NCBI RefSeq assembly: GCF_040372165.1
Contig: NZ_BAABWG010000002.1
Span: forward strand, 496,001-560,000
DNA: 64,000 nucleotides
Reading direction: 5' to 3'
DNA from: Hydrogenophaga sp040372165
GTDB taxonomy: Bacteria; Pseudomonadota; Gammaproteobacteria; Burkholderiales; Burkholderiaceae_C
Part shown: piece after piece, positions 42,554 to 50,132 of the stretch
How the letters are laid out: every line of letters starts with the position of its first letter
Position numbering within the stretch: the stretch's first letter is position 1
Position numbers and translations under genes: made by a program
The notes under the pieces: model-generated
What the model saw: only the letters and a program-made list of their open reading frames with translations
The model's database searches: none
What the model was told of the DNA's origin: nothing

Positions 42554-42853
42554 ATGGCTTCTTATGATGAATTGATGGCGCAAGCCAAAGCGCTGATGGA
42601 ACAGGCAGAGCAGGCACGAAAGAACGAGCTTGCCGAAGTGATTGCCGATATTCGTGCCAAGATGAAACAGTATGGAATCACTGTGGAGGATCTCGGCGGC
42701 GCCACGCGTGGCCGAAAGCCTGGCAAAGCCAAGGCACCGGCCAAATACCGCGGCCCCAATGGTGAACTGTGGGCAGGTGGCCCTGGCCGCAAGCCAGAGT
42801 GGGTTCGATCCGTTCTGGCATCGGGCAAGAGCATTGAAGATTTTCGAATCTGA
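42554..42853 (+). CDS. H-NS family nucleoid-associated protein
   Basis: This 99-residue DNA-binding protein has a helical N-terminal oligomerisation region (about 1-45, ALMEQAEQARKNELAEVIAD) and a basic linker, then the H-NS C-terminal DNA-binding motif KYRGPNGELWAGGPGRKPEW. The short form is typical of betaproteobacteria (BpH3/Bv3F-like), about 35 residues less than E. coli H-NS. It silences AT-rich and foreign DNA. It is a single-gene unit with a ribosome site AAAAGGGC and a strong terminator 25 bp downstream. Confidence 0.95.
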   Translation: MASYDELMAQAKALMEQAEQARKNELAEVIADIRAKMKQYGITVEDLGGATRGRKPGKAKAPAKYRGPNGELWAGGPGRKPEWVRSVLASGKSIEDFRI

Positions 42854-42877
42854 AGCCCTTTTCGCTGATGACTGCAT

Positions 42878-42902
42878 GAAAGGCACCCCCGGGGTGCCTT
42901 TC
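42878..42902 (+). terminator. Intrinsic terminator of the H-NS-like gene
   Basis: GAAAGGCACCCC-C-GGGGTGCCTTTC is a perfect 12-bp inverted repeat followed by TTTC. It is near-symmetric and could also act on the minus strand, but no minus-strand gene ends here. Confidence 0.85.
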
Positions 42903-42961
42903 TTTCGTCTGGGCACCCATGCGCCGCGCGCAAATCTTGCAGCGAGGTCATAATCTGCGCC

Positions 42962-43621
42962 ATGCCAAAACGCCAATATGACCTGATTGCATTCGACTGG
43001 GATGGCACTCTGTTTGACTCCACAGCCATCATCACTCGCTGCATTCAACTGGCAGTGGCCGATGTGGGTGGAAGTGTGCCCACGGATGCCCGCGCCAGCT
43101 ATGTCATCGGCATGGGCTTGATGCAAGCCCTGGCCCATGCCGCGCCCGACGTCCCGCAGGACAAGTACCCTTTGCTGGGTGAGCGGTACCGGCATCACTA
43201 CATGGCGCACCAGCACGACATCACGCTGTTTGAAGGTGTTTCCGGCCTGCTGGCAGAACTGAAGTCCCGGCATTACTGGCTGACCGTGGCGACAGGCAAG
43301 AGTCGCAGAGGACTCGATGAGGCTCTGCACTCGTCGGAGCTCACCGGTGTTTTTGACGGATCGCGGACAGCGGATGAAACCGCGGGCAAACCCAGCCCCT
43401 TGATGCTCAACGAACTGATGCGGGAATTCGGTGCGGCACCAGAGCGAACGCTGATGATCGGGGACACCACCCACGATCTGCAGATGGCGTTGAATGCAGG
43501 ATGCGACAGTCTGGGTGTCAGTTATGGGGCTCATGAACCCGACAGCTTCGCGTCCCTGTCGCCGAGGGCGGTGCTGCACTCTGTGGACGAGCTCAGGCAG
43601 TGGCTTCTTGCCCATGCCTGA
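42962..43621 (+). CDS. HAD-superfamily phosphatase, Gph-like
   Basis: This 219-residue hydrolase has all four HAD motifs: FDWDGTLFDS (nucleophile and acid Asp), VATGKSRRGLD, the Lys in TAGKPSPLML and MIGDTTHDLQMALNAG. The cap domain between motifs I and II is the helical C1 type of phosphoglycolate and related phosphatases. The substrate cannot be fixed by sequence; phosphoglycolate or another small sugar phosphate is likely. Gph-Rieske-SppA is a recurring gene trio in this bacterial group. Confidence 0.9.
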   Translation: MPKRQYDLIAFDWDGTLFDSTAIITRCIQLAVADVGGSVPTDARASYVIGMGLMQALAHAAPDVPQDKYPLLGERYRHHYMAHQHDITLFEGVSGLLAELKSRHYWLTVATGKSRRGLDEALHSSELTGVFDGSRTADETAGKPSPLMLNELMREFGAAPERTLMIGDTTHDLQMALNAGCDSLGVSYGAHEPDSFASLSPRAVLHSVDELRQWLLAHA

Positions 43622-43657
43622 AGAGCGAACTTCATTCGTGGATCGAGGCCGGCTGCC

Positions 43658-44065
43658 ATGACGCACCCGTCTGTCATTCCGCCGCCAGAGCCAGCGCCTG
43701 ACGACCCCAGAATTGCCTTGTGTCGCTCGGCGGATCTGGTCAACAGTGGTCGGGCTGTGGGCTTTGACGTGATGTACGGTGGCCAGACATGTCGGGCATT
43801 TGCCATTCGGTATGAAGGCAAGGTGTACGCTTATCTCAACCGGTGCAGCCACGTGGCCATGGAACTGGATTGGCAGCCCGATCGTTTCTTCGACGATACG
43901 GGCAAATGGCTGCTGTGCGCTACTCACGGCGCCCGCTATCGGCCGGATTCAGGTGAATGCACAGGTGGGCCCTGCCGTGGCGGGCTTGTGCAAATAGCAC
44001 TGATTGAGACAGGTGATGTGGTTTACTGGCAGTCACATTATTTGCTCAAGCCCGTGGCGTTCTGA
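43658..44065 (+). CDS. Small Rieske [2Fe-2S] protein
   Basis: This 135-residue stand-alone Rieske ferredoxin-type protein has ligands in NRCSHVAMELD (C-x-H) and LLCATHGARY (C-x2-H). The spacing between the two pairs includes an acidic segment (QPDRFFDDTGKW). There is no signal peptide or membrane helix, so it is cytoplasmic. Such proteins carry electrons to oxygenases or sense redox state; no oxygenase gene is nearby and the partner is unknown. It lies 36 bp after the phosphatase and 71 bp before the SppA-type gene, in the same direction. Confidence 0.93.
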   Translation: MTHPSVIPPPEPAPDDPRIALCRSADLVNSGRAVGFDVMYGGQTCRAFAIRYEGKVYAYLNRCSHVAMELDWQPDRFFDDTGKWLLCATHGARYRPDSGECTGGPCRGGLVQIALIETGDVVYWQSHYLLKPVAF

Positions 44066-44136
44066 GGTGAAACGACACCTGTTTGCACTTACATTTGTCT
44101 TCAGCGAAACAAGAGGACTACTGAAGAAAGAGAAGC

Positions 44137-45129
44137 ATGGCCAACCCAATGGAAGACGCCCAACGACGCGAACCGTACATTGCTGACGGAAAGGCTGCTG
44201 TTCCCTGGGAGCGCGAACTGGTGGAGAAGCTGGTGTTGGCGCAACTGCGTGAACAGAAAGCAGTTCGACGTTGGCGGATATTCAGCAGGCTCTTGTGGCT
44301 CTCGATCATCGGTGCTTTTTTGTGGCTCATGTTTTTTTCCGAGCAGCTCAGGCCCTCTGTCAAGACGCCTCACACGGCCGTGATCGAGATTCGTGGTGAG
44401 ATTTCTGCGGGCGCCGAAGCGAGTGCCGAGAATGTGTTGGCATCGCTGCGGGCAGCCTATGACGACGAAGCCGCCAAGGCGGTGGTATTGCTGATCAATT
44501 CTCCTGGCGGCAGCCCGGTTCAGGCAGGCATCATCAACGACGAAATCGTTCGTTTGCGTGGATTGCACCCCGACAAGAGGGTGTATGCGGTGGTACAAGA
44601 CTTGTGTGCTTCAGCTGCCTACTACATTGCAGCGTCCGCAGACGAGATTTACGTTGACAAGGCAAGCCTGGTAGGGAGTATCGGTGTATTGATGGACGGC
44701 TTCGGCTTTACCGGCCTGATGGAGAAGCTGGGCGTCGAACGCCGCTTGCTGACGGCTGGTGAGCACAAGGGCATGCTCGATCCATTCAGCCCCCAGGATG
44801 AAGCCGAGCGCGCCTACATTCAATCCATGCTGACCGAAATCCATACGCAGTTTATTGATGTGGTGAAAGAAGGTCGGGGTGACCGCCTCAAGGAAACACC
44901 CGAGACATTCAGTGGGCTGGTCTGGAGTGGTCAGGAAGCGGTGGAAATCGGCTTGGCCGACGGCCTTGGCAGCCTCGATCAGGTGGCCCGTGAATTGGTC
45001 AAGGCGGAAGAAGTCGTTGATTACACCCAGCGGGAATCGGTTGGCATGCGACTTGCACGAGAGTTGGGCATGAGCATGGGGCGAGGCGTTTACGAGGCAG
45101 CGACTGCTGCTGGCATGAAGATTCGTTGA
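44137..45129 (+). CDS. sppA: S49 signal peptide peptidase, short SppA type
   Basis: This 330-residue membrane-anchored serine protease has a single N-terminal helix (about 48-68) and then an S49 domain. The nucleophile Ser is in DLCASAAYYIAASADEIYVD and the general-base Lys is probably that of AGEHKGMLDPF, giving the Ser-Lys dyad of the single-domain (36K, Bacillus-like) form rather than the double-domain E. coli SppA. The oxyanion segment is LINSPGGSPVQAG. It degrades cleaved signal peptides in the inner membrane. The start has a purine-rich AGAAAGAGA site. Confidence 0.93.
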   Translation: MANPMEDAQRREPYIADGKAAVPWERELVEKLVLAQLREQKAVRRWRIFSRLLWLSIIGAFLWLMFFSEQLRPSVKTPHTAVIEIRGEISAGAEASAENVLASLRAAYDDEAAKAVVLLINSPGGSPVQAGIINDEIVRLRGLHPDKRVYAVVQDLCASAAYYIAASADEIYVDKASLVGSIGVLMDGFGFTGLMEKLGVERRLLTAGEHKGMLDPFSPQDEAERAYIQSMLTEIHTQFIDVVKEGRGDRLKETPETFSGLVWSGQEAVEIGLADGLGSLDQVARELVKAEEVVDYTQRESVGMRLARELGMSMGRGVYEAATAAGMKIR

Positions 45130-45176
45130 GTGGCGTCTGGCGCCGCTCCGACCCCGCTTGAGGGTCGATATCTGTT

Positions 45177-45182
45177 AGGAGG
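45177..45182 (+). promoter_or_regulatory. Shine-Dalgarno fixing a TTG start for galU
   Basis: A perfect AGGAGG stands 7 bases before the TTG at 45190. No ATG or GTG in frame is as well placed. A small hairpin (GACCC/GGGTC, 45150-45166) lies just upstream. Confidence 0.8.
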
Positions 45183-45189
45183 TTGAAAG

Positions 45190-46071
45190 TTGCAAATCAA
45201 GAAAGCTGTTTTTCCCGTCGGTGGCATGGGAACCCGATTCCTGCCTGCTACCAAGGCTATTCCCAAGGAGATGCTGCCTGTCGTTGACAAGCCTCTTATC
45301 CAGTATGCAGTGGAGGAAGCTTACGCAGCTGGAATTCGGGAGATGATTTTTGTCACTGGCCGTCACAAGAGGGCGATTGAAGACCATTTCGACACCGCCT
45401 ATGAGCTCGAAGCCGAGCTGGCGGCTGCCAACAAGAACGAGTTGCTGGATCTGGTGAACTCCATCAAGCCGGAAGACATGAACTGCATTTATGTCCGGCA
45501 ACCAAAGGCGCTCGGTCTGGGGCATGCAGTGATGTGCGCGGAGTCTCTGGTGGGCGATGACCCTTTTGCCGTTCTTTTGGCCGATGACCTCATGCTGGGT
45601 GCCGAGCAGACCAAAGGCGGGCCGACGGTGTTGCAGCAGATGGTCCAGGCATATGAGTCTCAGCCAGGCATTGTTCTGGCGGTGCAGGACGTACCCAAGG
45701 AAGACACCAAACGGTATGGCGTGGTGGATGTGCGCGGCGCTGATGCGAGGCAGGCTGAAGTCTTTGGCATGGTGGAAAAGCCTTCTCCCGAGAAGGCCCC
45801 TTCTACGCTTGCTGTCGCTGGGCGCTACATTCTCACACCAAGCGTTTTCCAGAGCGTGCGTGAGCAACCTCGGGGCGCAGGTGGAGAAATTCAGCTGACC
45901 GATGGCATTGCCGCACTGATCGGCAAGGAAAAGGTCTATGCGTTCCGCTACGACGGTAAGCGATACGACTGCGGCAGCAAGGAAGGCTTCCTGCAGGCGA
46001 CCGTAGACCTGGCATTGGCCAACCCCGAGTTGAGCACTGCTTTGCGCGCGCACCTGGCGACGCTCGGCTGA
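45190..46071 (+). CDS. galU: UTP--glucose-1-phosphate uridylyltransferase
   Basis: This 293-residue enzyme makes UDP-glucose from UTP and glucose-1-phosphate for lipopolysaccharide, capsule and galactose metabolism. The nucleotide-binding signature is AVFPVGGMGTRFLPATKAIP followed by KEMLPVVDKP. Further conserved parts are LGHAVMCAESLVGDDPFAV, FGMVEKPSPE and GGEIQLTDGIAAL. Translation starts at TTG, supported by the perfect ribosome site. It is a cytoplasmic tetramer in known relatives. It converges with the methyltransferase gene 66 bp on; no clear terminator lies between them. Confidence 0.97.
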   Translation: MQIKKAVFPVGGMGTRFLPATKAIPKEMLPVVDKPLIQYAVEEAYAAGIREMIFVTGRHKRAIEDHFDTAYELEAELAAANKNELLDLVNSIKPEDMNCIYVRQPKALGLGHAVMCAESLVGDDPFAVLLADDLMLGAEQTKGGPTVLQQMVQAYESQPGIVLAVQDVPKEDTKRYGVVDVRGADARQAEVFGMVEKPSPEKAPSTLAVAGRYILTPSVFQSVREQPRGAGGEIQLTDGIAALIGKEKVYAFRYDGKRYDCGSKEGFLQATVDLALANPELSTALRAHLATLG

Positions 46072-46137
46072 AGCGGGGCGGGCTCCTGTGGTCAGTCATT
46101 CATGGGTGGCCGCCGCACCCGGCACCTCTTGGCTCCC

Positions 46138-46953
46138 TTATCGCCCGATCAGGAAGACGGTCGGCAGTTTCGAGGCCAGCGGGTCAACCGAACCTGCCAG
46201 CTGCACCTGCTTGCGCCACTGTGCAACAGAGCGACTCTGGCACTCTTCCACACCGGTGATGGTCAGTCCGCTGCAAGTGGCCAGGCGTGTCTCTGGAGAG
46301 AGCGTGTGCAGTGCAGTCTCTAGCCACGCCTTGTTGCGGTAGGGTGTTTCTATGCACACCTGGGTTTGACCGGACCGGGTGGCGAGTTGCTCCAGTTCCT
46401 TCAACCGCTTGGCTCTTTCGGCTGGCTGCTGCGGCAAGTAACCGACAAAGGCGAATTGCTGGCCATTGAGTCCGCTGGCGGCGAGCGCCAGCATCAGTGA
46501 AACAGGGCCGACCAACGGAACCACTTTGGCGCCCATGTCGTGCGCAGCGCGGACAAGAGAGCTCCCCGGGTCGGCAATGGCGGGCATGCCCGCCTCGCTG
46601 ACCAGGCCCATGTCTTCCCCTGCAGCCAAAGGGCGAAGCAACTCTGCCACGGCGTTGCGGTCGACCTGTTCCGGCAGATGATCGCCTTTCTTGTGGGTTT
46701 GCCTGGGCAAGGACTGGATATTCAGGGCCTGAATAGGCAACGCCAGTGGACAAGCGCCTTCTACCCGCTTGAGGAAAGCACGGGTGGACTTGGCGTTCTC
46801 CGTGATCCAGTGTGTCAGGCCCGCCGCACGTTGCAGCGTCGCGAATGGCAGTACCTGATCGATGGAGCCGCCATCTGGCTCACAACCGAAGTCCAATGGG
46901 GTCGGAACCAGAAAGAGCTGACCGATCTGCTTATCGGTGTGGGTTGAATTCAT
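46138..46953 (-). CDS. RsmI-like tetrapyrrole-methylase-fold SAM methyltransferase
   Basis: This is a protein of about 271 residues of the RsmI/CbiF fold. Aligned motifs are VPTPLDFG (normally VATPIGNL in RsmI), LVSEAGMPAIADPGSSLVRA (normally SDAGTP), PLVGPVSLMLALAASGL and FVGYLPQQPAERAKRL. RsmI methylates the ribose of C1402 in 16S rRNA. The altered N-terminal loop and GPVS in place of the usual GPCA/GPSA suggest a paralogue with a different substrate. The start is uncertain by a few codons (ATG 46953 or 46959). It lies directly behind maf, 14 bp apart. Confidence 0.85.
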   Translation of the reverse strand: MNSTHTDKQIGQLFLVPTPLDFGCEPDGGSIDQVLPFATLQRAAGLTHWITENAKSTRAFLKRVEGACPLALPIQALNIQSLPRQTHKKGDHLPEQVDRNAVAELLRPLAAGEDMGLVSEAGMPAIADPGSSLVRAAHDMGAKVVPLVGPVSLMLALAASGLNGQQFAFVGYLPQQPAERAKRLKELEQLATRSGQTQVCIETPYRNKAWLETALHTLSPETRLATCSGLTITGVEECQSRSVAQWRKQVQLAGSVDPLASKLPTVFLIGR

Positions 46954-46967
46954 GCCCATCTCGACGT

Positions 46968-47606
46968 TCAATCTGTTTGGGTGGCGGGCAGCAGCCGGAT
47001 GCCTGCCTCGCGCAGCATGCGTGCTGTCCGTATGAGTGGGAGTCCTATCAATGCCGTTGGATCGTCATTGTCGATCCGGTCAAGCAAGGCGATGCCCAGC
47101 CCTTCGCTTTTGGCGCTGCCTGCACAGTCGTAGGGCTGCTCCGCCCTGAGGTAGCTCTCGATTTCTTCGTCGGACAGCGATCGGAACACCACTTTGACGG
47201 GCGCCAGCTCGATCCGCTCATACCCCGTGGCAGCGCAGACGACGGCAACAGCCGTCTGGAAGATGACGGTTTGACCGCTCATGCTTTTGAGTTGTGCCGT
47301 CGCTCGTTCATGCGTGCCAGGTTTGCCAAGCGGATTTCCTGCCAGGTCTGCGACCTGATCTGAGCCGATCACCACGGCCTCGGGGTTCCGGCTGGCTACA
47401 TCGCGGGCTTTTGCCAATGCCAGCCGGACGGCAAGGCGGTCCGGCGCTTCCCCGGAGCGGGGCGATTCATCGACATCCGGCGCTACGGTATCAAAGTCGA
47501 GATGAAGCCGCGAGAGCAACTCCTTTCGATAACGGGATGTCGACCCCAGAATGAGTGGTCGAGCGTTGCATGTGTGATGTCGGGCGGTTGGATCCAGTGC
47601 ATTCAT
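46968..47606 (-). CDS. Maf/YceF family nucleotide pyrophosphatase
   Basis: This 212-residue Maf-fold enzyme shows the segment LILGSTSRYRKELLSRL, the catalytic region PDVDESPRSGE, GSDQVADLAGNPLGKPG and SAKSEGLGIALLDRI. The ASTSxYR form fits the YceF branch (7-methyl-GTP pyrophosphatase) rather than the dTTP/UTP branch. It hydrolyses non-canonical nucleotides in the cytoplasm. It is divergent from yceD with 82 bp between starts, as in the E. coli yceF/yceD-rpmF-plsX-fabH neighbourhood, which supports the assignment. Confidence 0.94.
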   Translation of the reverse strand: MNALDPTARHHTCNARPLILGSTSRYRKELLSRLHLDFDTVAPDVDESPRSGEAPDRLAVRLALAKARDVASRNPEAVVIGSDQVADLAGNPLGKPGTHERATAQLKSMSGQTVIFQTAVAVVCAATGYERIELAPVKVVFRSLSDEEIESYLRAEQPYDCAGSAKSEGLGIALLDRIDNDDPTALIGLPLIRTARMLREAGIRLLPATQTD

Positions 47607-47688
47607 GGGGCCATATTGTGGTCGGTTTTTGGCTCAGGTGCGTGTGGAGGCTCACGAGCTTTGCAGGGCATTGGCTTACACTCTGCCC

Positions 47689-48264
47689 ATGAGTTCAACC
47701 GAATCTGAGAGCGCTCGCCGCTGGAATCTCCGCCGCTTGGATGTGCAGGCGTTTGCGCGGGCTGCGGTAGTGCTGGATGGCGAAAGCCCACTGTCGGATT
47801 TCGAGCGGCTGGTAGAGGATACGGTCGCGGTACTGGAGTCGCAGACAGTGAAATGGTCCCTGCGGGGCGAAGTGCGCAAAGACGCGAGCTCCGGGGAGGC
47901 CTCCGTCTGGCTGCTGCTGGCAGCCGAAACCTGTGTGGCACTGAAATGCCAGCGCTGCCTGGAGCCTGTTGCTCACCCTCTTGGTTTTGAGCAGTGGTTC
48001 AGGTTTGTTGCTACAGAAGACCAGGCAGCGATGGAGGATGAAGACGCTGAGGAGGATGTGCTCGCGTGGGACCCCAGGCCAAACCTCTTTGAGCTGATGG
48101 AAGACGAGCTGCTCATGGCCATGCCGATGGTGCCGATGCATGACACGTGTCCTGTACCGGTAAAATCCCAAGCTGGCGAGGAAGAGCTCGAAGACAAGGT
48201 GGTTGCTGCGACCGAAAAGCCACACCCCTTTGCGTCTCTGGCGTCATTGAAAAAGCCGCATTGA
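47689..48264 (+). CDS. yceD: YceD family (DUF177) protein
   Basis: This 191-residue protein has the conserved central CxxC motif in VALKCQRCLEPV and an acidic region around EDEDAEEDVLAWDP. YceD proteins are encoded ahead of rpmF across bacteria and plants and are implicated in 23S rRNA processing or large-subunit assembly. The ATG at 47689 was chosen because the upstream frame lacks family similarity. No clear ribosome site is visible. rpmF has its own promoter immediately after the yceD stop. Confidence 0.92.
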   Translation: MSSTESESARRWNLRRLDVQAFARAAVVLDGESPLSDFERLVEDTVAVLESQTVKWSLRGEVRKDASSGEASVWLLLAAETCVALKCQRCLEPVAHPLGFEQWFRFVATEDQAAMEDEDAEEDVLAWDPRPNLFELMEDELLMAMPMVPMHDTCPVPVKSQAGEEELEDKVVAATEKPHPFASLASLKKPH

Positions 48265-48271
48265 GCGAAAA

Positions 48272-48300
48272 TTGCCAAGGGCCGCTTGACACGCTATAAT
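48272..48300 (+). promoter_or_regulatory. Strong sigma-70 promoter of rpmF
   Basis: TTGCCA (48272-48277), 17-bp spacer, TATAAT (48295-48300), lying just after the yceD stop (48264). Transcription would start near 48307. It is the best sigma-70 match I saw in the window. Confidence 0.8.
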
Positions 48301-48306
48301 CTCAGG

Positions 48307-48539
48307 TTTTGCGCAAGCGCCTAAAGCGTCGGCAAGGATTTGGCCCAGCTGCTGGCCGGGTCAACGGTCCTTTTCCGCCCACGAAGCATCGATATCTGTC
48401 CCTGTCTTGGACGGTGTCGCGAATGCTGAGTCTTGAGGCATCTGCGCTTGTGTGTCCAACATTTTCGGCCTGGATAGAGAACTGGCGTTCGCGCGGTGTT
48501 TCAGGCTTTTTACGATCAGACGATCACAAGGAGCCCATC
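48307..48539 (+). other. About 230-base rpmF leader
   Basis: The interval from the predicted start of transcription to the rpmF ATG. It contains GC-rich segments able to pair (for example GCCCAGCTGCTGGCC, 48341-48355) and ends with AAGGAGCCC before the ATG. No open frame with family features is seen. The length is unusual for a ribosomal protein gene and may allow autoregulation. Confidence 0.45.
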
Positions 48540-48722
48540 ATGGCTGTTCAGCAAAACAAAAAGTCGCCTTCCAAGCGCGGCATGCATCGCTCTCACAATG
48601 CTCTGACCGCGCCTGGTATCGCTGTCGAGCCAACGACTGGTGAGGTTCATCTCCGCCACCACGTCAGCCCCAACGGTTTCTACCGTGGCCGTCAGGTTCT
48701 GAAAAAGAAGTCTGACGCCTGA
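48540..48722 (+). CDS. rpmF: 50S ribosomal protein L32
   Basis: This 60-residue ribosomal protein starts MAVQQNKKSPSKRGMHRSHN and has the C-terminal basic GFYRGRQVLKKK. It lacks the CxxC zinc ribbon found in some bacterial L32 proteins, as is usual in proteobacteria. The ATG at 48540 follows an AAGGAG site. It is transcribed from its own promoter at 48272-48300 and ends at the hairpin at 48802-48830. It is part of the yceD-rpmF-plsX-fab cluster. Confidence 0.98.
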   Translation: MAVQQNKKSPSKRGMHRSHNALTAPGIAVEPTTGEVHLRHHVSPNGFYRGRQVLKKKSDA

Positions 48723-48801
48723 TCTGGGCCGAAATTCGAGAGTGGGTGTTGCTGCGTTTTACGCAGCAAGCTGATTCTCTCGTGGCTTGGCTGTCGAAAA
48801 G

Positions 48802-48830
48802 ACCCGCATGCACTCATGCGGGTTTTTTTT
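48802..48830 (+). terminator. Intrinsic terminator after rpmF
   Basis: ACCCGCATG-CACT-CATGCGGGT followed by an eight-T run. A second hairpin without T-tract (TTGCTGCGT-TTT-ACGCAGCAA) lies at 48749-48769. The stretch 48831-49004 then leads to plsX and should hold its promoter, but I find no clear one; a 10-bp palindrome TTTGATCAAA occurs at 48883-48892. Confidence 0.9.
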
Positions 48831-49004
48831 CGATCTGCCTGTCGGGGAAATCTGGCCGCGAAGCCGGTACCGATCCAGCTTGTTTGATCAAATCCGGAGC
48901 CTGGCGTGACTGGCAGGCGACAATCAGGCCAATGAGCAGAAACTGGTCTGAAGAATGTTACTGTCCTGGTTGGTGGCGAAAGCCATGGGTCAGGTGACTA
49001 ATCT

Positions 49005-50090
49005 ATGGACATGATTACGATAGCTGTGGATTGCATGGGCGGCGATGCCGGGCCAGCCTCCACCATGCCTGCGTGCCGGGCTTTTCTCGCGTCTCACCCC
49101 AATGTGCGGTTGCTGCTGGTAGGGCGGGGCGAAGCCTTGCTGTCGGAAGCTCAGTGGCGCGATTTGCTCAATCACGAGCGATGCGAGCATGTGGAGGCCT
49201 CTGAAGTGGTTTCCATGGACGATGGCATCGAGGTGGCTTTGCGCAAGAAAAAAGACTCCTCGATGCGCGTGGCGATCGCACAGGTCAAGGATGGCAAAGC
49301 GCTGGCGGCGGTCTCTGCCGGCAATACGGGAGCGCTGATGGCCATCGCGCGCTATGTGCTCAAGACCATGGATGGTATTGATCGCCCGGCCATTGCCACA
49401 CAGATGCCTAACGCCAAAGGTGGTGCCACGACGGTGCTGGACCTTGGGGCCAACGTGGACTGCACGGCCGAGCACCTTTTGCAGTTTGCCGTCATGGGGT
49501 CTGCGCTGGTGGCTGCGGCCTCTGGCAAGGAGGCGCCATCGGTCGGGTTGCTCAATGTCGGGGAAGAAGTCATCAAAGGCAACGAAGTCATCAAAAAAGC
49601 TGGCATCTTGCTTCAACATGCTGCCAAATCTGGGGATTTGAACTTCCATGGCAATGTCGAAGGCAATGACATCTATGCCGGCAGCGTTGATATCGTTGTT
49701 TGTGATGGTTTTGTCGGGAATGTGGCCCTCAAGGCCAGCGAAGGTGTGGCTGCGATGTTGGCCGGCTTTATCAAGCAGGAGTTTTCTCGCAGCATCTTCA
49801 CGAAAGTTGCAGCTATCTGCGCTTATCCGGTATTGATGGCATTCAAGAAACGGGCTGACTACAGACGCTACAATGGCGCAGCCCTGCTCGGATTGAGGGG
49901 GCTGGTGTTCAAGAGCCATGGTTCCGCTGACGCCTTTGCGTTTGAGCAGGCCTTGGCCAGAGCCTATGATGCCGCGGACAATCGGCTGCTCGAAAACGTC
50001 AGGGGGCGAATTGCTCATGCGGCACCTCTGATGGCTCCGGCACCCACAGGTGTCCCGGCAGGAGACGAATTGCCTTCGCCGGCCAGTTGA
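49005..50090 (+). CDS. plsX: Phosphate acyltransferase PlsX
   Basis: This 361-residue peripheral membrane enzyme makes acyl-phosphate from acyl-ACP for phospholipid synthesis. Conserved segments are IAVDCMGGDAGP, AAVSAGNTGALMAIARYVL, LNVGEEVIKGNEVIKKAG and DGFVGNVALKASEG. The start at 49005 is favoured by AGGTGA 7 bases upstream over a second Met two codons on. It heads plsX-fabH-fabD-fabG-acpP-fabF. Confidence 0.97.
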   Translation: MDMITIAVDCMGGDAGPASTMPACRAFLASHPNVRLLLVGRGEALLSEAQWRDLLNHERCEHVEASEVVSMDDGIEVALRKKKDSSMRVAIAQVKDGKALAAVSAGNTGALMAIARYVLKTMDGIDRPAIATQMPNAKGGATTVLDLGANVDCTAEHLLQFAVMGSALVAAASGKEAPSVGLLNVGEEVIKGNEVIKKAGILLQHAAKSGDLNFHGNVEGNDIYAGSVDIVVCDGFVGNVALKASEGVAAMLAGFIKQEFSRSIFTKVAAICAYPVLMAFKKRADYRRYNGAALLGLRGLVFKSHGSADAFAFEQALARAYDAADNRLLENVRGRIAHAAPLMAPAPTGVPAGDELPSPAS

Positions 50091-50132
50091 CTCAATCAAT
50101 AAATAGGCGTCCCTTTTCCGCTTTTCTGCTGA

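Noticed and set aside
42332..43927. 531-codon open frame antisense across the H-NS-like, phosphatase and Rieske genes
   Set aside because: It spans three well-supported plus-strand genes and a terminator, and its translation has no domain features.
48286..48291. TTGACA just before the rpmF TATAAT taken as its -35
   Set aside because: Only 3 bp separate them. TTGCCA at 48272, with a 17-bp spacer, is the workable -35.
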